64,000 bases of DNA from positions 34,403-98,402 of the forward strand of contig JABAAB010000116.1 in the NCBI GenBank assembly GCA_014238945.1, written 5' to 3'. The DNA comes from Lysobacterales bacterium (lineage in GTDB: Bacteria > Pseudomonadota > Gammaproteobacteria > Xanthomonadales > SZUA-36). The notes beneath the pieces were generated by a model that saw only the letters and a list, made by a program, of their open reading frames with translations, did no database searches and was not told where the DNA came from. A program made the translations under genes and the position numbers. This document shows, piece by piece, positions 44,672-53,247 of the stretch (positions are counted from its first letter, which is position 1; each line of letters starts with the position of its first letter).

Positions 44672-44851
44672 ATGAGTCGATTATCCATATTAACGCTTGT
44701 TTTGTTATTGACTGCCGCGTGTACCCCGACTGTCAAGGTAGAGGCGCCGGACAAACCGATTGAAATAAACATGAACATCAATATCAAGCACGAGATCCTG
44801 ATCAAAATTGAAAAGGATGTTGAGGCACTGCTTGATGATGACATGTTTTGA
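44672..44851 (+). CDS. ynbE: YnbE-like outer-membrane lipoprotein
   Basis: 59 residues: MSRLSILTLVLLLTAAC is a type II signal peptide with lipobox TAAC (C17), and the mature part has the alternating IEINMNINIKHEILIKIEKD strand and an acidic end. E. coli YnbE is 61 residues with the same layout and is thought to extend the YdbH beta-groove at the outer membrane. I start at 44672 since upstream residues of the longer frame break the signal peptide. Confidence 0.85.
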   Translation: MSRLSILTLVLLLTAACTPTVKVEAPDKPIEINMNINIKHEILIKIEKDVEALLDDDMF

Positions 44852-44907
44852 ACACGCCACATTTATTTTTGAGGCACCAGGGTATGAAATTTTTTAATGA
44901 GACCAGG

Positions 44908-45255
44908 ATGATGAACCGGGACAATTGGATCAACAGGATTTTAACCGCACTGCTCGTCACCATGATGACCGTATCCATTGCCCAGGCCAGTGCCTTGACC
45001 CAACCCAAGGCTGATGGCTGGATCGGTGAACAGTCCAATGGTTACATCGGCCTGGTAAAGAACAACGCTCCAGCGGACATAAAGGCGCTGGTTGCGGATG
45101 TTAACGCCAAACGCAAAGCGGGTTACCAGCAGATTGCCACTAGACAATCCACCAGTTTGTCCGAGGTAGAAAAGGTGGGTGGTCTGAAGGCCATCGAGAA
45201 AACCTTAGCTGGAAATTATGTAAAAGATACCGCGGGCGCCTGGCGCAAGAAGTAG
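44908..45255 (+). CDS. ydbL: YdbL-like (DUF1318) periplasmic protein
   Basis: 115 residues from ATG 44908 (44911 is equally possible; 44884 would add eight residues). A signal peptide ending in IAQASA is followed by the DUF1318 pattern GWIGEQSNGYIGLVKNNAP, DVNAKRKAGYQQIATRQ and VGGLKAIEKTLAGNYVK. E. coli YdbL is a periplasmic chaperone-like partner of YdbH and YnbE. It lies 56 bases after ynbE. Confidence 0.85.
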   Translation: MMNRDNWINRILTALLVTMMTVSIAQASALTQPKADGWIGEQSNGYIGLVKNNAPADIKALVADVNAKRKAGYQQIATRQSTSLSEVEKVGGLKAIEKTLAGNYVKDTAGAWRKK

Positions 45256-45291
45256 CCCCTTTTACACCAGACCGGCCAGGAATTTCAAAAC

Positions 45292-46131
45292 ATGCGCGGC
45301 TTGCTCATCAAATTTTCCGCACTGCTGATACTTATAAGCAATATTGCACATGCCCAGACACCCGCATCCATTGTCACTTACCTGGCCAATGAGGGGCTGT
45401 TGGTGGAACGGGGAGATACCAAGATACTGATTGACCCGTTATTCCGCATCAACTTCGGGTATTACCAATTATTACCTGAGTCAATGGAAGACGCGCTGTT
45501 TGAAGGCCAGCCACCATTCGATGGAGTCGATGCGATATTTATCAGCCACCACCATGCAGACCATTTCTCCGCACCGGATATGATGAGATTGTTGAGTGTC
45601 CGGCCAGACATCAAACTTTATGCACCAAAACAGGCTGCCGCCGCCATGCGTGCATTTGCTAATGAGTATGATGAAATCGTTTTTGAGCGGGTGGTGCCCA
45701 TTGAACTGGCCTATAAGGATGCTCCCATCACACTGGAAATGGAGGGCCTATTGATCGAGGTGGTCCGGATTCCGCACTCAGGGTGGCCCAGACGGGTGAC
45801 CGATGTTGAAAACTTGAGTTATCGCGTGACACTTGACGGAGCCACCACCGTTCTACATATGGGTGATGCTGACCCCAACGATGTTCACTTTGCCCGAGAT
45901 GCCGATTATTGGGCAAAAACCCACACCCACATGGCCTTTCCACCGATTTGGTTTTTTGACTCGCCCGCCGGTCAGGACATTGTTGAAAACCGCATAAGCC
46001 CCGATCATAGCGTTGGTGTACACGTACCGGTTGAAGTTTCCGATGATCCGGCAAAATGGCCGGTGCAATACCGTGGCTTTGATCTGTTCACCGAACCGGG
46101 CCAGACACGGACGATTCTTTACAAAAAGTGA
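45292..46131 (+). CDS. Secreted MBL-fold metallohydrolase
   Basis: 279 residues with a signal peptide (LLIKFSALLILISNIAHAQ). The metallo-beta-lactamase motif FISHHHADHFS gives HxHxDH, with VVRIPHSG and LHMGDADPN supplying the other metal ligands. The subgroup resembles UlaG/lactonase-like hydrolases. The substrate is not known. It follows ydbL by 36 bases and may share that transcript. Confidence 0.82.
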   Translation: MRGLLIKFSALLILISNIAHAQTPASIVTYLANEGLLVERGDTKILIDPLFRINFGYYQLLPESMEDALFEGQPPFDGVDAIFISHHHADHFSAPDMMRLLSVRPDIKLYAPKQAAAAMRAFANEYDEIVFERVVPIELAYKDAPITLEMEGLLIEVVRIPHSGWPRRVTDVENLSYRVTLDGATTVLHMGDADPNDVHFARDADYWAKTHTHMAFPPIWFFDSPAGQDIVENRISPDHSVGVHVPVEVSDDPAKWPVQYRGFDLFTEPGQTRTILYKK

Positions 46132-46179
46132 ATTAGACAATGAAAGTCAGTGCGCGCCAGCACAACGGCTTGATGGTTC

Positions 46180-47466
46180 CTATTCCGGCGGTTGTTTATA
46201 GACCCTGCCGGCTTTCATGACAAAACGCACATCCTGTAATAGGCGTACATCCGCTGTCGGGTCACCCGCTATGGCGATCAGGTCGGCGAGCAATCCCGTC
46301 TTGACCTGGCCCCGGTCCGTGGTGCCCAGTGCTTCTGCCGAATCCAGCGTGGCGCTGCGCAGCGCATCCACAGGATTCATACCATGGGCAACACGGGACT
46401 CAAGTTCACGCGCGTTTTCACCATGGGGATAAACACCCGAATCGGTCCCAAAAGCGATGTTCAGATCAGAGGTTACTGCCAGTTTGAAACTTTCAATGGA
46501 TAACGGCAGTACGTGTTCGGCCTTGGCCCGAATCGCAGGTGGCAGTATGTCCAGGTCCAGAACGCCCACCAGGTACATATTCGGACTTACCCAGGTACCG
46601 TTCTTCCTGATCACACGCATCGCTTCCTCCGTCATCATGGAGTTGTGTTCGATGGAATCTATCCCGGCCTCCGATGCCGCGATGATACCCTCGGTGCCAT
46701 GTGCATGGGCTGCGATCCTGAGACCATGACGGTGTGTCTCATCTGCAGCAGCCTTGAGTTCCTCAAAAGAGTATTGTTGTGCGCCGACCGGACCTTCAAA
46801 AGACAACACGCCCGCCGTTGCACAAATCTTGATGGCTTTTGCACCGTGCTTAACCTGGTAACGGATCGCTTTCACCACCTCATCCACACCATCTGCAACG
46901 CCACTGCGGTAGTCACCTTCGGCGACACCGGGTGCGAACCCGGTGACCTCGCAATGTCCGCCCGTTGTACTCAGCGCATGTGCAGACGGGATGATGTGCG
47001 GACCAATAATATCGCCCCGCTCGATTGCCCGCATGGTGGCCACATCCGTAAAGTCCCAGGAGCCCAGTTCACGGATGGTGGTGAAACCCGCCATCAATGT
47101 GCTGTAGGCATTTTTAGCGCTGCGTAAGGCGAACTCACCCGAGGTCCATTTAACCGCCTCGGTCTCCCACCCAGGTACGATTTCATACGACAGGTGCGTG
47201 TGGACATCAATCATACCCGGCATCACTGTTAGTCCGCTGAGATTCAGTATTTCTGCATCGGATGGTAAATCGGCCGGGTTGATGGCCAGGATATGTTCAC
47301 CTCCCACAACAATATTGGCAGGTGAGATGAGCTTGCCCGTGATTACATCCAGATACGCATCCGCCCTGATAAGCGTCTTCGATTCAGCGTGCAGGGGGCT
47401 GACCACAATCGACATCAGCAGGGTCAGAAGCAGTAATATTGTGATCCGGAATGTACCCTGGTTCAT
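46180..47466 (-). CDS. Secreted amidohydrolase (imidazolonepropionase/prolidase-like)
   Basis: About 428 residues from the ATG at 47466. The signal peptide is ITILLLLTLLMSIVVSPLHAES. Metal-site motifs: GMIDVHTHLSYE (HxH), AIKICATAGVLS (probable carboxylated Lys), IAAHAHG, SIEHNS and FGTDSGVYPHG. The C-terminal GLLADLIAIAGDP fits secreted amidohydrolases that act on imides or dipeptides. It is complete and has a signal peptide, unlike its relative at 14278-15615. Confidence 0.87.
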   Translation of the reverse strand: MNQGTFRITILLLLTLLMSIVVSPLHAESKTLIRADAYLDVITGKLISPANIVVGGEHILAINPADLPSDAEILNLSGLTVMPGMIDVHTHLSYEIVPGWETEAVKWTSGEFALRSAKNAYSTLMAGFTTIRELGSWDFTDVATMRAIERGDIIGPHIIPSAHALSTTGGHCEVTGFAPGVAEGDYRSGVADGVDEVVKAIRYQVKHGAKAIKICATAGVLSFEGPVGAQQYSFEELKAAADETHRHGLRIAAHAHGTEGIIAASEAGIDSIEHNSMMTEEAMRVIRKNGTWVSPNMYLVGVLDLDILPPAIRAKAEHVLPLSIESFKLAVTSDLNIAFGTDSGVYPHGENARELESRVAHGMNPVDALRSATLDSAEALGTTDRGQVKTGLLADLIAIAGDPTADVRLLQDVRFVMKAGRVYKQPPE

Positions 47467-47669
47467 GTTGTTTTCCACCGACTTTGTTCAGTTTGTTATT
47501 GCGCCAGCGCCCATTAAACCAGAAAGAGTCAATAACCGCGCAGCTTTTTGCGGTTCATCCATGCCCACGAATGTTACTCACCACATCAATCCATCGCCCT
47601 GTCCCGCGCTGCTTGCATTGCATCCGCCAGCTACACAAAATGTGCGCCCCGGTCTGGGAGAAAAACCAC

Positions 47670-47927
47670 ATGAATAATTCAGATACCAGAAAATGGAAGC
47701 CGTTGTTGGCCCGGCTTTTTTCTTCATTGTTATTGTTGGTCAGCATACAGTCGTTCGCTGGTGAAACCTTGTACAAAGAGTTGGAAGTCTCTGACGGCGA
47801 TACGCTGGCCTATGCCGTTCATTTGCCGGATGGTTTTGATAACACCAGGGAATATCCGGTATTGATAGGACCGAGCATCAACTCGTCTCACGAACTTTCT
47901 GATTCGCCTCGAGTCAACTGCTGGTGA
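47670..47927 (+). pseudogene. Alpha/beta-hydrolase (esterase) N-terminal fragment
   Basis: From ATG 47670 (GGGAG nine bases upstream): a signal peptide (LLARLFSSLLLLVSIQSFAGE) and LYKELEVSDGDTLAYAVHLP, then GFDNTREYPVLIGPS. This is how secreted alpha/beta-hydrolases of the dienelactone or PHB-depolymerase type begin, but the reading frame stops at 47927 after 85 residues, before the oxyanion and nucleophile motifs. The rest of the enzyme is absent downstream, so this is a truncated gene. Confidence 0.6.
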
Positions 47928-48048
47928 AGTGTACCGATGTTAATGGGACATTAGAACCAGCCCCATTTTTCGTCAGGCAAGACACGATGCGGAGCCTTTA
48001 TGGTGCCATGGTGAAAGTTACAGGTACCAGATATTGCAAACCACCGCA

Positions 48049-48796
48049 CTAGTCCAGGGACAACAGCTGTAACTGCAGGCTGGTTCCGGTAACATCAAAG
48101 CGGACGATTCGGCGTGGCTTGGCAACGGTAACGTAGATAGTATTGCCAGGCTGACCACCGCTTTGCTCCACCGGAAAGACTTCAAATGTACCTGCAGGCA
48201 CCGTGACCTCCCTCGGGTCACCGACGGCAAATTTGATCGGTTTGATCTGTCCATTTTTAAGTATTGAACCAATTGAATTCGATGGTCTTGCCTGCTTCGA
48301 CTTCCATGGCATTGGCCAGGAATAGCGCAGCCCCGCGTGTCAGTGTGTCTTGTGGGAGTTCACGTTCGAGATCATGGTGGGCATGCGCACCGGTTTCGAA
48401 GTTATAGGTATCGGCTTTGCCGTTGGCCAGCTGCCCTTGCCACTCCCAGTTGACATCCAGGTATTGTGGTCCGAAGCGGCCGTGAACCTGCACCCTGACC
48501 GGTGCGAAACTGTCACCATCGAGCACCATCAATAATTCTTCTTCCACACCCATGGCCTCGCTTGCGGAGTGATCATGCACCAGGTAATGACCGGCATCGG
48601 TGAAACGGCTGTGAACCGTGATCATTCCGGCCTCATTGCCATCATTGACGATCTTGAATTCCCGTTTGCCCACAAACGCCTGTTCTCTGTCAATATTGAC
48701 CGGCCCGGGTGCCGGTGCCCGGGTCTCCACATCTGCAAAGATATCGGTCGTTACCAGTGTCGTCACGACGATCAGAGTGGCGAATTTGTGCTTCAT
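48049..48796 (-). pseudogene. Secreted DUF3108-like protein, frameshifted
   Basis: The first frame (48796 to 48257) has a signal peptide (KFATLIVVTTLVTTDIFAD) and ends FNWFNT. The remainder continues in another frame (to 48049) as NGQIKPIKFAVGDPREVTV and PAGTFEVFPVEQSGG. Joining them gives one continuous protein of about 245 residues with the conserved xxVTVPAGTFxVxxVE strand seen in DUF3108-type periplasmic proteins. One extra base near 48258-48265 (an ATACTTAAAAA run) explains the shift. Confidence 0.65.
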
Positions 48797-48987
48797 GAAG
48801 ATTTCTCCCTCTGTTGTTGCGGCAAGGCTATTGGGTTGGTCCGTGCATAAACAGTGCCATAGGTATTTGGATACGAAATCTCCCGATTGGCAATTAAATT
48901 GCAACAAGTTGTAACCTTTGCGGTGCTTGCCCGCTATAAGTCAATGAATGAAAGGCGATAGCCGACAGCAAAACCAAGGAACATGTG

Positions 48988-49941
48988 ATGAAATTCAACC
49001 GAATAAAATTTTTCTCAACCCTGCTGATTGCAGGGCTGACCGCTGCAGTTGCACAGGCCGCCAGTCTGGACAACTCAACCCTCCCCGGTGGCAGCAACTG
49101 GTATATCCACGTCAACCTGGACCTGATTCGCAACAGCGAAGTCGGTCAACAGCTGATGCAGGGAACCATGGACGAGGCACTGGAAGATATCCGGAATGAA
49201 CTGGGTATCGATCTTCGTGACGAGATTCAGGGCGTGACAGTATTTGGCGGCAAACTCCCGGTCAACGAAGGCGCGCTGGTTTTGCACGGTTCATTGAACC
49301 AGGACACCCAGGACGCAATATTGGCCAAGCTGGATCTGGAAGGTGCTGAAGTCAGCACTGCGTTTGCAGGCGGCCTGGCCTGGTACACAGTCGCTGAGAA
49401 TTCCGGCAATATCACCTATACCGAAGAAGACGGTACTGTGCAGGACGTGGACTGGGGCCGCAGTGAAAAAGGCTATTTTTCCTTTGGCGCGACCCAGACC
49501 TTGATTACACACAGTGATACATTGATGCAGACTTTCCTGGACGCGGGTGGTTATCTGGGTGGATTTGAAAATAGCGATCCCGGTGCATTGGTCGTGATGC
49601 AGGCAGACCGTGCGTTGATACAGGGTGGCGCCAATACGACCGTTGACCTGGGCGGTCCATGGGATTCGTCCATTATGCAAAATGTCGATGCGATCGCCGT
49701 GGTCGTTTCAGAGCTCAGCGGCGGCCTGCACATCAGTGCTGAACTGGTTGCGAGCAGCCCTGAGGTGGCCATGTCCGTGCGCAACGTGGCCGAGGGCCTG
49801 GTGGCACTCAAGGCACTGGACGATTCTGAAGAGGTGATCGGAGACGTTCTTCGCTCCGTCCGTTTTCAAAACGATGGTGAGATCCTGAGGGTGGAGGTAC
49901 CCGTGGCTGCCGATCAGGTCGAGGCACTCAGGGATTTGTAG
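48988..49941 (+). CDS. Secreted protein co-transcribed with an ECF sigma factor
   Basis: 317 residues from ATG 48988 (a GTG sits one codon earlier). Signal peptide (FFSTLLIAGLTAAVAQAAS). The mature part is acidic and repeats short alpha/beta units: NWYIHVNLDLIRNSEVGQQL, GVTVFGGKLPVNEGALVLHG, TQTLITHSDTLMQTFLDAGG, DPGALVVMQADRALIQGG. No family is recognised. The ECF sigma gene starts 13 bases after its stop and the anti-sigma gene follows, so it is probably made on the same message and may be the sensed or regulated component. Confidence 0.7.
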   Translation: MKFNRIKFFSTLLIAGLTAAVAQAASLDNSTLPGGSNWYIHVNLDLIRNSEVGQQLMQGTMDEALEDIRNELGIDLRDEIQGVTVFGGKLPVNEGALVLHGSLNQDTQDAILAKLDLEGAEVSTAFAGGLAWYTVAENSGNITYTEEDGTVQDVDWGRSEKGYFSFGATQTLITHSDTLMQTFLDAGGYLGGFENSDPGALVVMQADRALIQGGANTTVDLGGPWDSSIMQNVDAIAVVVSELSGGLHISAELVASSPEVAMSVRNVAEGLVALKALDDSEEVIGDVLRSVRFQNDGEILRVEVPVAADQVEALRDL

Positions 49942-49953
49942 ACAAGGCAATAC

Positions 49954-50535
49954 ATGACCGTTAGACAACCAGAATCCGAACTGATACTCATAGACCGGGC
50001 CCAACAGGGCTCGGTCGACGCGTTTGAAAAACTGGTTTTCAAGTATCAGGACGGGCTTTATCGTTTTTTACTGGCCCGCGCCCACAACCGGGCCGATGCT
50101 GAAGATGCATTGCAGGAGGCCTTCGTGGCGGCTTACCGTTATCTGCCCAGCTATCGTCCACGTTATCGTTTCAGTACCTGGCTGTTCACTATCGCAATAC
50201 GTCAACTCGGCAGGCTGAGCAAGCGGCAACCCACCCCCGAAGAGATCTCCGAAACGGTGAGCTGTGAAAGACCCGGTCCCGAGCAGCTGGGTATACAGGC
50301 TGAACAGGAACACTCAATCTGGCGCACGGCCAGGGCAACCCTCGGCGATGCCCAGTTCACGGCCATGTGGCTTTTTTATGTTGAAGATATGACCGTCGCC
50401 GAAGTTGGAGCCGCCATCAAGCGCCCGGTCAGCTGGGTAAAGGTCAACCTGATGCGTTCGCGCCAGCGTCTTGGCCGGGCATTGCAACTTGATAACAGCG
50501 AACACTCTGCTACAGTCACGGAGGTGGCTTTATGA
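49954..50535 (+). CDS. ECF-type RNA polymerase sigma factor
   Basis: 193 residues with both regions. Region 2: AFEKLVFKYQDGLYRFLLAR, NRADAEDALQEAFVAAYRYL and STWLFTIAIRQLGR. Region 4: FTAMWLFYVEDMTVAEVGAA (HTH) and WVKVNLMRSRQRLGRAL. It precedes, with ATGA overlap, a membrane anti-sigma-like gene. It likely activates its own operon, which includes the secreted protein upstream. Confidence 0.88.
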   Translation: MTVRQPESELILIDRAQQGSVDAFEKLVFKYQDGLYRFLLARAHNRADAEDALQEAFVAAYRYLPSYRPRYRFSTWLFTIAIRQLGRLSKRQPTPEEISETVSCERPGPEQLGIQAEQEHSIWRTARATLGDAQFTAMWLFYVEDMTVAEVGAAIKRPVSWVKVNLMRSRQRLGRALQLDNSEHSATVTEVAL

Positions 50536-50906
50536 ACAAAGAATCTTTGCAACAACTACTGCGCAGCGCTCCGGATACCCGGGTCAGCGTCAGCGCCAGG
50601 CAACACCAGGACATCATGCGTGAGGTCAGGTTGTCGAATGCAACGCGGAAACAACCCAGCACCGGGTGGACGATTCCTGCCTGGGGTGCTGGTATGGCAG
50701 CGACCGCCATGGCCGTTTTTTATATGGCCCAGGCACCTCAGCTAACCCCGATTCCTGCTGTTCCCGAAAAAACAGGTTCTTCCTGGGCTGCATTGGAACA
50801 AAAACTGGCTGCATTGCCGCAAGAAGCTGCCATCCCTGAGACAGAATTGGAAAAAGAACTGGAACGATTGAAGTCGGACCTGGCCCGCTTCGGAATCAAG
50901 AGCTAA
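50532..50906 (+). CDS. Small membrane protein, probable anti-sigma factor
   Basis: 124 residues. Cytoplasmic N-terminus (about 40 residues, LQQLLRSAPDTRVSVSARQH), one helix (IPAWGAGMAATAMAVFYMAQA), and an extracytoplasmic coiled-coil-like tail (ETELEKELERLKSDLARFG). It overlaps the sigma gene by four bases. Position and topology fit an anti-sigma factor, but no ZAS zinc motif is present. Confidence 0.65.
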   Translation: MNKESLQQLLRSAPDTRVSVSARQHQDIMREVRLSNATRKQPSTGWTIPAWGAGMAATAMAVFYMAQAPQLTPIPAVPEKTGSSWAALEQKLAALPQEAAIPETELEKELERLKSDLARFGIKS

Positions 50907-51017
50907 ACCGACACTCCCTCAGTCCATCGCCACGACTATGGTCTTCGGTACCGCCCTGCATCCAGCCGCACCAGACCTGCGCCATTATGCGAGATTCCAG
51001 CGCAACATCAATGGCAG

Positions 51018-52328
51018 TCATTCAAGGGCCTGGTAAATCAGAGTCCTTAATCGATTGTTAATATTGGAATGCACTGGCCGTACCTGGCCCATGATGACAC
51101 CGATCAACTGTTCTTCCGGGTCGAGCCAGAAACTGGTGTTAAACGCACCACCCCAGGAATAAGTACCTGCTGATCCCAGTTCACGACCCTGCCCCAGGTC
51201 CGTGACGACATAGAAACCGAGACCAAAGTCCGCAGAACCATCCTGATCGATATCAGAGCGGGGACTGCGCATCAATTCAACGGATTTCCGTGAAATCAAT
51301 TGTGCATCACCAAAGCGGCCATTGTTGAGCAGCATCTGGCAGAATTTTGCATAATCAAGTGCCGTTGAAGACAAACCCGCCCCACCAGAGAAATAGCTGC
51401 GTGCCCCTTCGACAGGATACCGTGGATTATCCAGTTTTATATTCGACTCGTCCCCCTTCGATACCACCACCCCCGGCTCACCAATATCTGCATACAGTGT
51501 GACCAAGCGGTCCGCTTTGTCATCGGGCAGGTAAAAATAAGTGTCGTGCATTCCCAGCGGTGCAAAAATCTCCTCGCTGAAAAATTGATCCAGCGGTTTA
51601 CCACTGACCACTTCAACCAGGTAACCGAGCAGATCGGAACTCAGTCCGTAGGCCCACTCCGAACCGGGTTCAAATAACAGTGGTTGTTTTGCCAGCAGTT
51701 CCATTTGCTCGGCCAGACGGACATCCCTGATTGTCAGACCGTCAATAACCCCCGCCTCGGTATAGGTTTGCTGCAAACGGCTGGCAATAAAGGGGTAACT
51801 GATACCGGATGTATGTGAAAGAAGATCGATCACCCTGATGGGATTGACAGCTGCTGCAATGGTTGTACCACCTTCCTCGCCGGTCTCTGACATGACGGTC
51901 ATGTTTGCAAATGCCGGGATGAAATTTGAGATGGGGTCACTCAACTGAAACCTACCCTGTTCATAAAGTATCATCGCGGCAACCGAGGTCACGGCCTTGC
52001 TCATTGATGCGATACGAAAAATGCTGTCATTTTGCATCCCGGTTTTTGAATCAACATCGGCCAAACCAAAACTCTTGTGGTAGGCGATCTTGCCGTTGCG
52101 GGCGACCAATACGACCGTGCCGGGTACGTTTCCCTTTGCGATCTCACTGTGCATGACCGTATCGATACGGGCGAGACGATCAGCGATGAAACCGGCATCA
52201 CCCGGGTCGTCGATCGCGGTCAGCTGCGCGACACAGGTGCCGGTAATGCTAATCAACAATGAGCTTAGAGTTGTTTTGATTAATGCTTTGTTCAAGGGTC
52301 GGTTCCCAGGCTGATCTGAATGCGTCAT
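51018..52328 (-). CDS. Secreted serine hydrolase of the beta-lactamase/DD-peptidase family
   Basis: 436 residues from the ATG at 52328. After a signal peptide (IKTTLSSLLISITGTCVAQL) come the penicillin-binding-like motifs: the nucleophile in FRIASMSKAVTSVAAM (SxxK), WAYGLSSDLLGYL (YxS/N), and GGAGLSSTALDYAKF. These fit class C/EstB-like hydrolases rather than true beta-lactamases, which generally have YAN and KTG. It probably acts on peptides or esters in the periplasm. Confidence 0.85.
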   Translation of the reverse strand: MTHSDQPGNRPLNKALIKTTLSSLLISITGTCVAQLTAIDDPGDAGFIADRLARIDTVMHSEIAKGNVPGTVVLVARNGKIAYHKSFGLADVDSKTGMQNDSIFRIASMSKAVTSVAAMILYEQGRFQLSDPISNFIPAFANMTVMSETGEEGGTTIAAAVNPIRVIDLLSHTSGISYPFIASRLQQTYTEAGVIDGLTIRDVRLAEQMELLAKQPLLFEPGSEWAYGLSSDLLGYLVEVVSGKPLDQFFSEEIFAPLGMHDTYFYLPDDKADRLVTLYADIGEPGVVVSKGDESNIKLDNPRYPVEGARSYFSGGAGLSSTALDYAKFCQMLLNNGRFGDAQLISRKSVELMRSPRSDIDQDGSADFGLGFYVVTDLGQGRELGSAGTYSWGGAFNTSFWLDPEEQLIGVIMGQVRPVHSNINNRLRTLIYQALE

Positions 52329-52520
52329 ATCCTGTCCCATCCATGCTGCGATAACAAGCAGACCAACCAAAACATGCCCAAGCCACCCAGAGTCTGTAAT
52401 GCATTTTGTGTCATGACGAAGAGGCACAGTACAACTGCCTGACCATCGTCTGAGCATAAACCAATCGGGGCTATTTCTGTGGGGTCCCTCAAGCGCTCAA
52501 ATCAAAGGGAGGAATAACAA

Positions 52521-52542
52521 AAAGGGCCGCAAATGCGACCCT
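52521..52542 (-). terminator. Terminator of the decayed efflux operon
   Basis: On the minus strand AGGGTCGCA and TGCGGCCCT pair with one mismatch around a two-base loop and are followed by TTTTTGTT. It lies about 25 bases after the TAG of the permease fragment at 52565. This marks the original end of an export operon whose middle has been lost. Confidence 0.6.
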
Positions 52543-52564
52543 CTTCGTCAGCAAAAACAGCCAG

Positions 52565-52741
52565 CTATTCGTACCGTAGAGCCAGCGATGGTCTTGACCA
52601 TGCTGCCCGGGTTGCAAGCCCCCCCACCGTTACCCAGGCGATGACCAGGGCGGCCAGCGAGGCAATGATGAAAGGAAGCCGCCCCAGTTCAATGCGGTAG
52701 GCGAAAGATTCCAACCAGCGATCCATCAGGAACCAGGCGAT
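52565..52741 (-). pseudogene. C-terminal fragment of a MacB/FtsX-type ABC permease
   Basis: The minus frame reads IAWFLMDRWLESFAYRIELG, LPFIIASLAALVIAWVTVGG and RAAWSRPSLALRYE before the TAG. This is the hallmark ending of FtsX/MacB permeases: the last periplasmic loop (W-L-xx-FAYRI), final helix and the RPxxALRYE tail. Only about 58 residues remain, and no ABC ATPase lies next to them. They abut the adaptor fragment upstream in a different frame, evidence for an internal deletion. Confidence 0.8.
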
Positions 52742-53147
52742 GGGCCAGGCGGGTATTGCGCAGATTGTTTAATTGCTCCGAAACCTCCGCCTCACGTGAC
52801 ATGACGTCCAGTTGCAGCGAGGTATTGGAGAGTTCAAGCAACGGCTGGCCAGCGGTCACAAACGTGCCTTCTTCGACCAGCAGGGTTTCAACACGCCCAC
52901 CCTCGATTGCGTCCAGATAGACACTTTTTAACGGTGTGACCCGACCCCGCACCGGGATAAAGTCTTCAAATGCACCACTGGTAACGGTTGATATGCTGAT
53001 CCGGCTGCGGTCTACCCTGAATGTTTCACGGGAGCCGGGGCCGTTGGCCATCCCCATGACCAGGGTGACAGCAACCACCAGCCCCACCAGCGTGAACAGA
53101 CGCGAAGCCGTATATTTCTTTTTCTCGATTTTGCGGTCCATACTCAT
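52742..53147 (-). pseudogene. N-terminal fragment of a membrane-fusion (HlyD-type) adaptor
   Basis: Starting at ATG 53147 (53141 is an alternative): a basic start (MDRKIEKKKYTASR), one helix (LFTLVGLVVAVTLVMGMA), and the first beta-barrel/lipoyl segment of periplasmic adaptors (DFIPVRGRVTPLKSVYLDAI, VETLLVEEGTFVTAGQPLLE). After the start of the coiled coil (VSEQLNNLRNTRLA) the sequence runs out of frame into the permease fragment. About 130 of an expected 380-420 residues survive. The full operon likely was adaptor-ATPase-permease, as at 58676-61865. Confidence 0.8.
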
Positions 53148-53160
53148 AACGTGGTTTATA

Positions 53161-53176
53161 TGCAATATAAATGCCA
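53161..53176 (-). promoter_or_regulatory. Sigma-54 (-24/-12) promoter of the decayed efflux operon
   Basis: On the minus strand, TGGCATTTATATTGCA matches the sigma-54 consensus (TGGCAC-N5-TTGCA) with GG and GC separated by exactly ten bases. Transcription would start near 53150, leaving the first ATG (53147) almost leaderless; 53141 may then be the used start. It lies between the divergent efflux remnant and the gene for a sigma-54-dependent activator, so that activator is its likely regulator. Confidence 0.7.
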
Positions 53177-53247
53177 GCTATATAAACCAATTAAATCATA
53201 TAGATAAAAGTTTACTTATCAATGAATGTGTACGGAATGGGTGCGCC

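Noticed and set aside
51018..52328. True class C beta-lactamase
   Set aside because: The SxxK and YxS motifs are present but a clear YAN/KTG pair is not, so a general serine hydrolase is safer.
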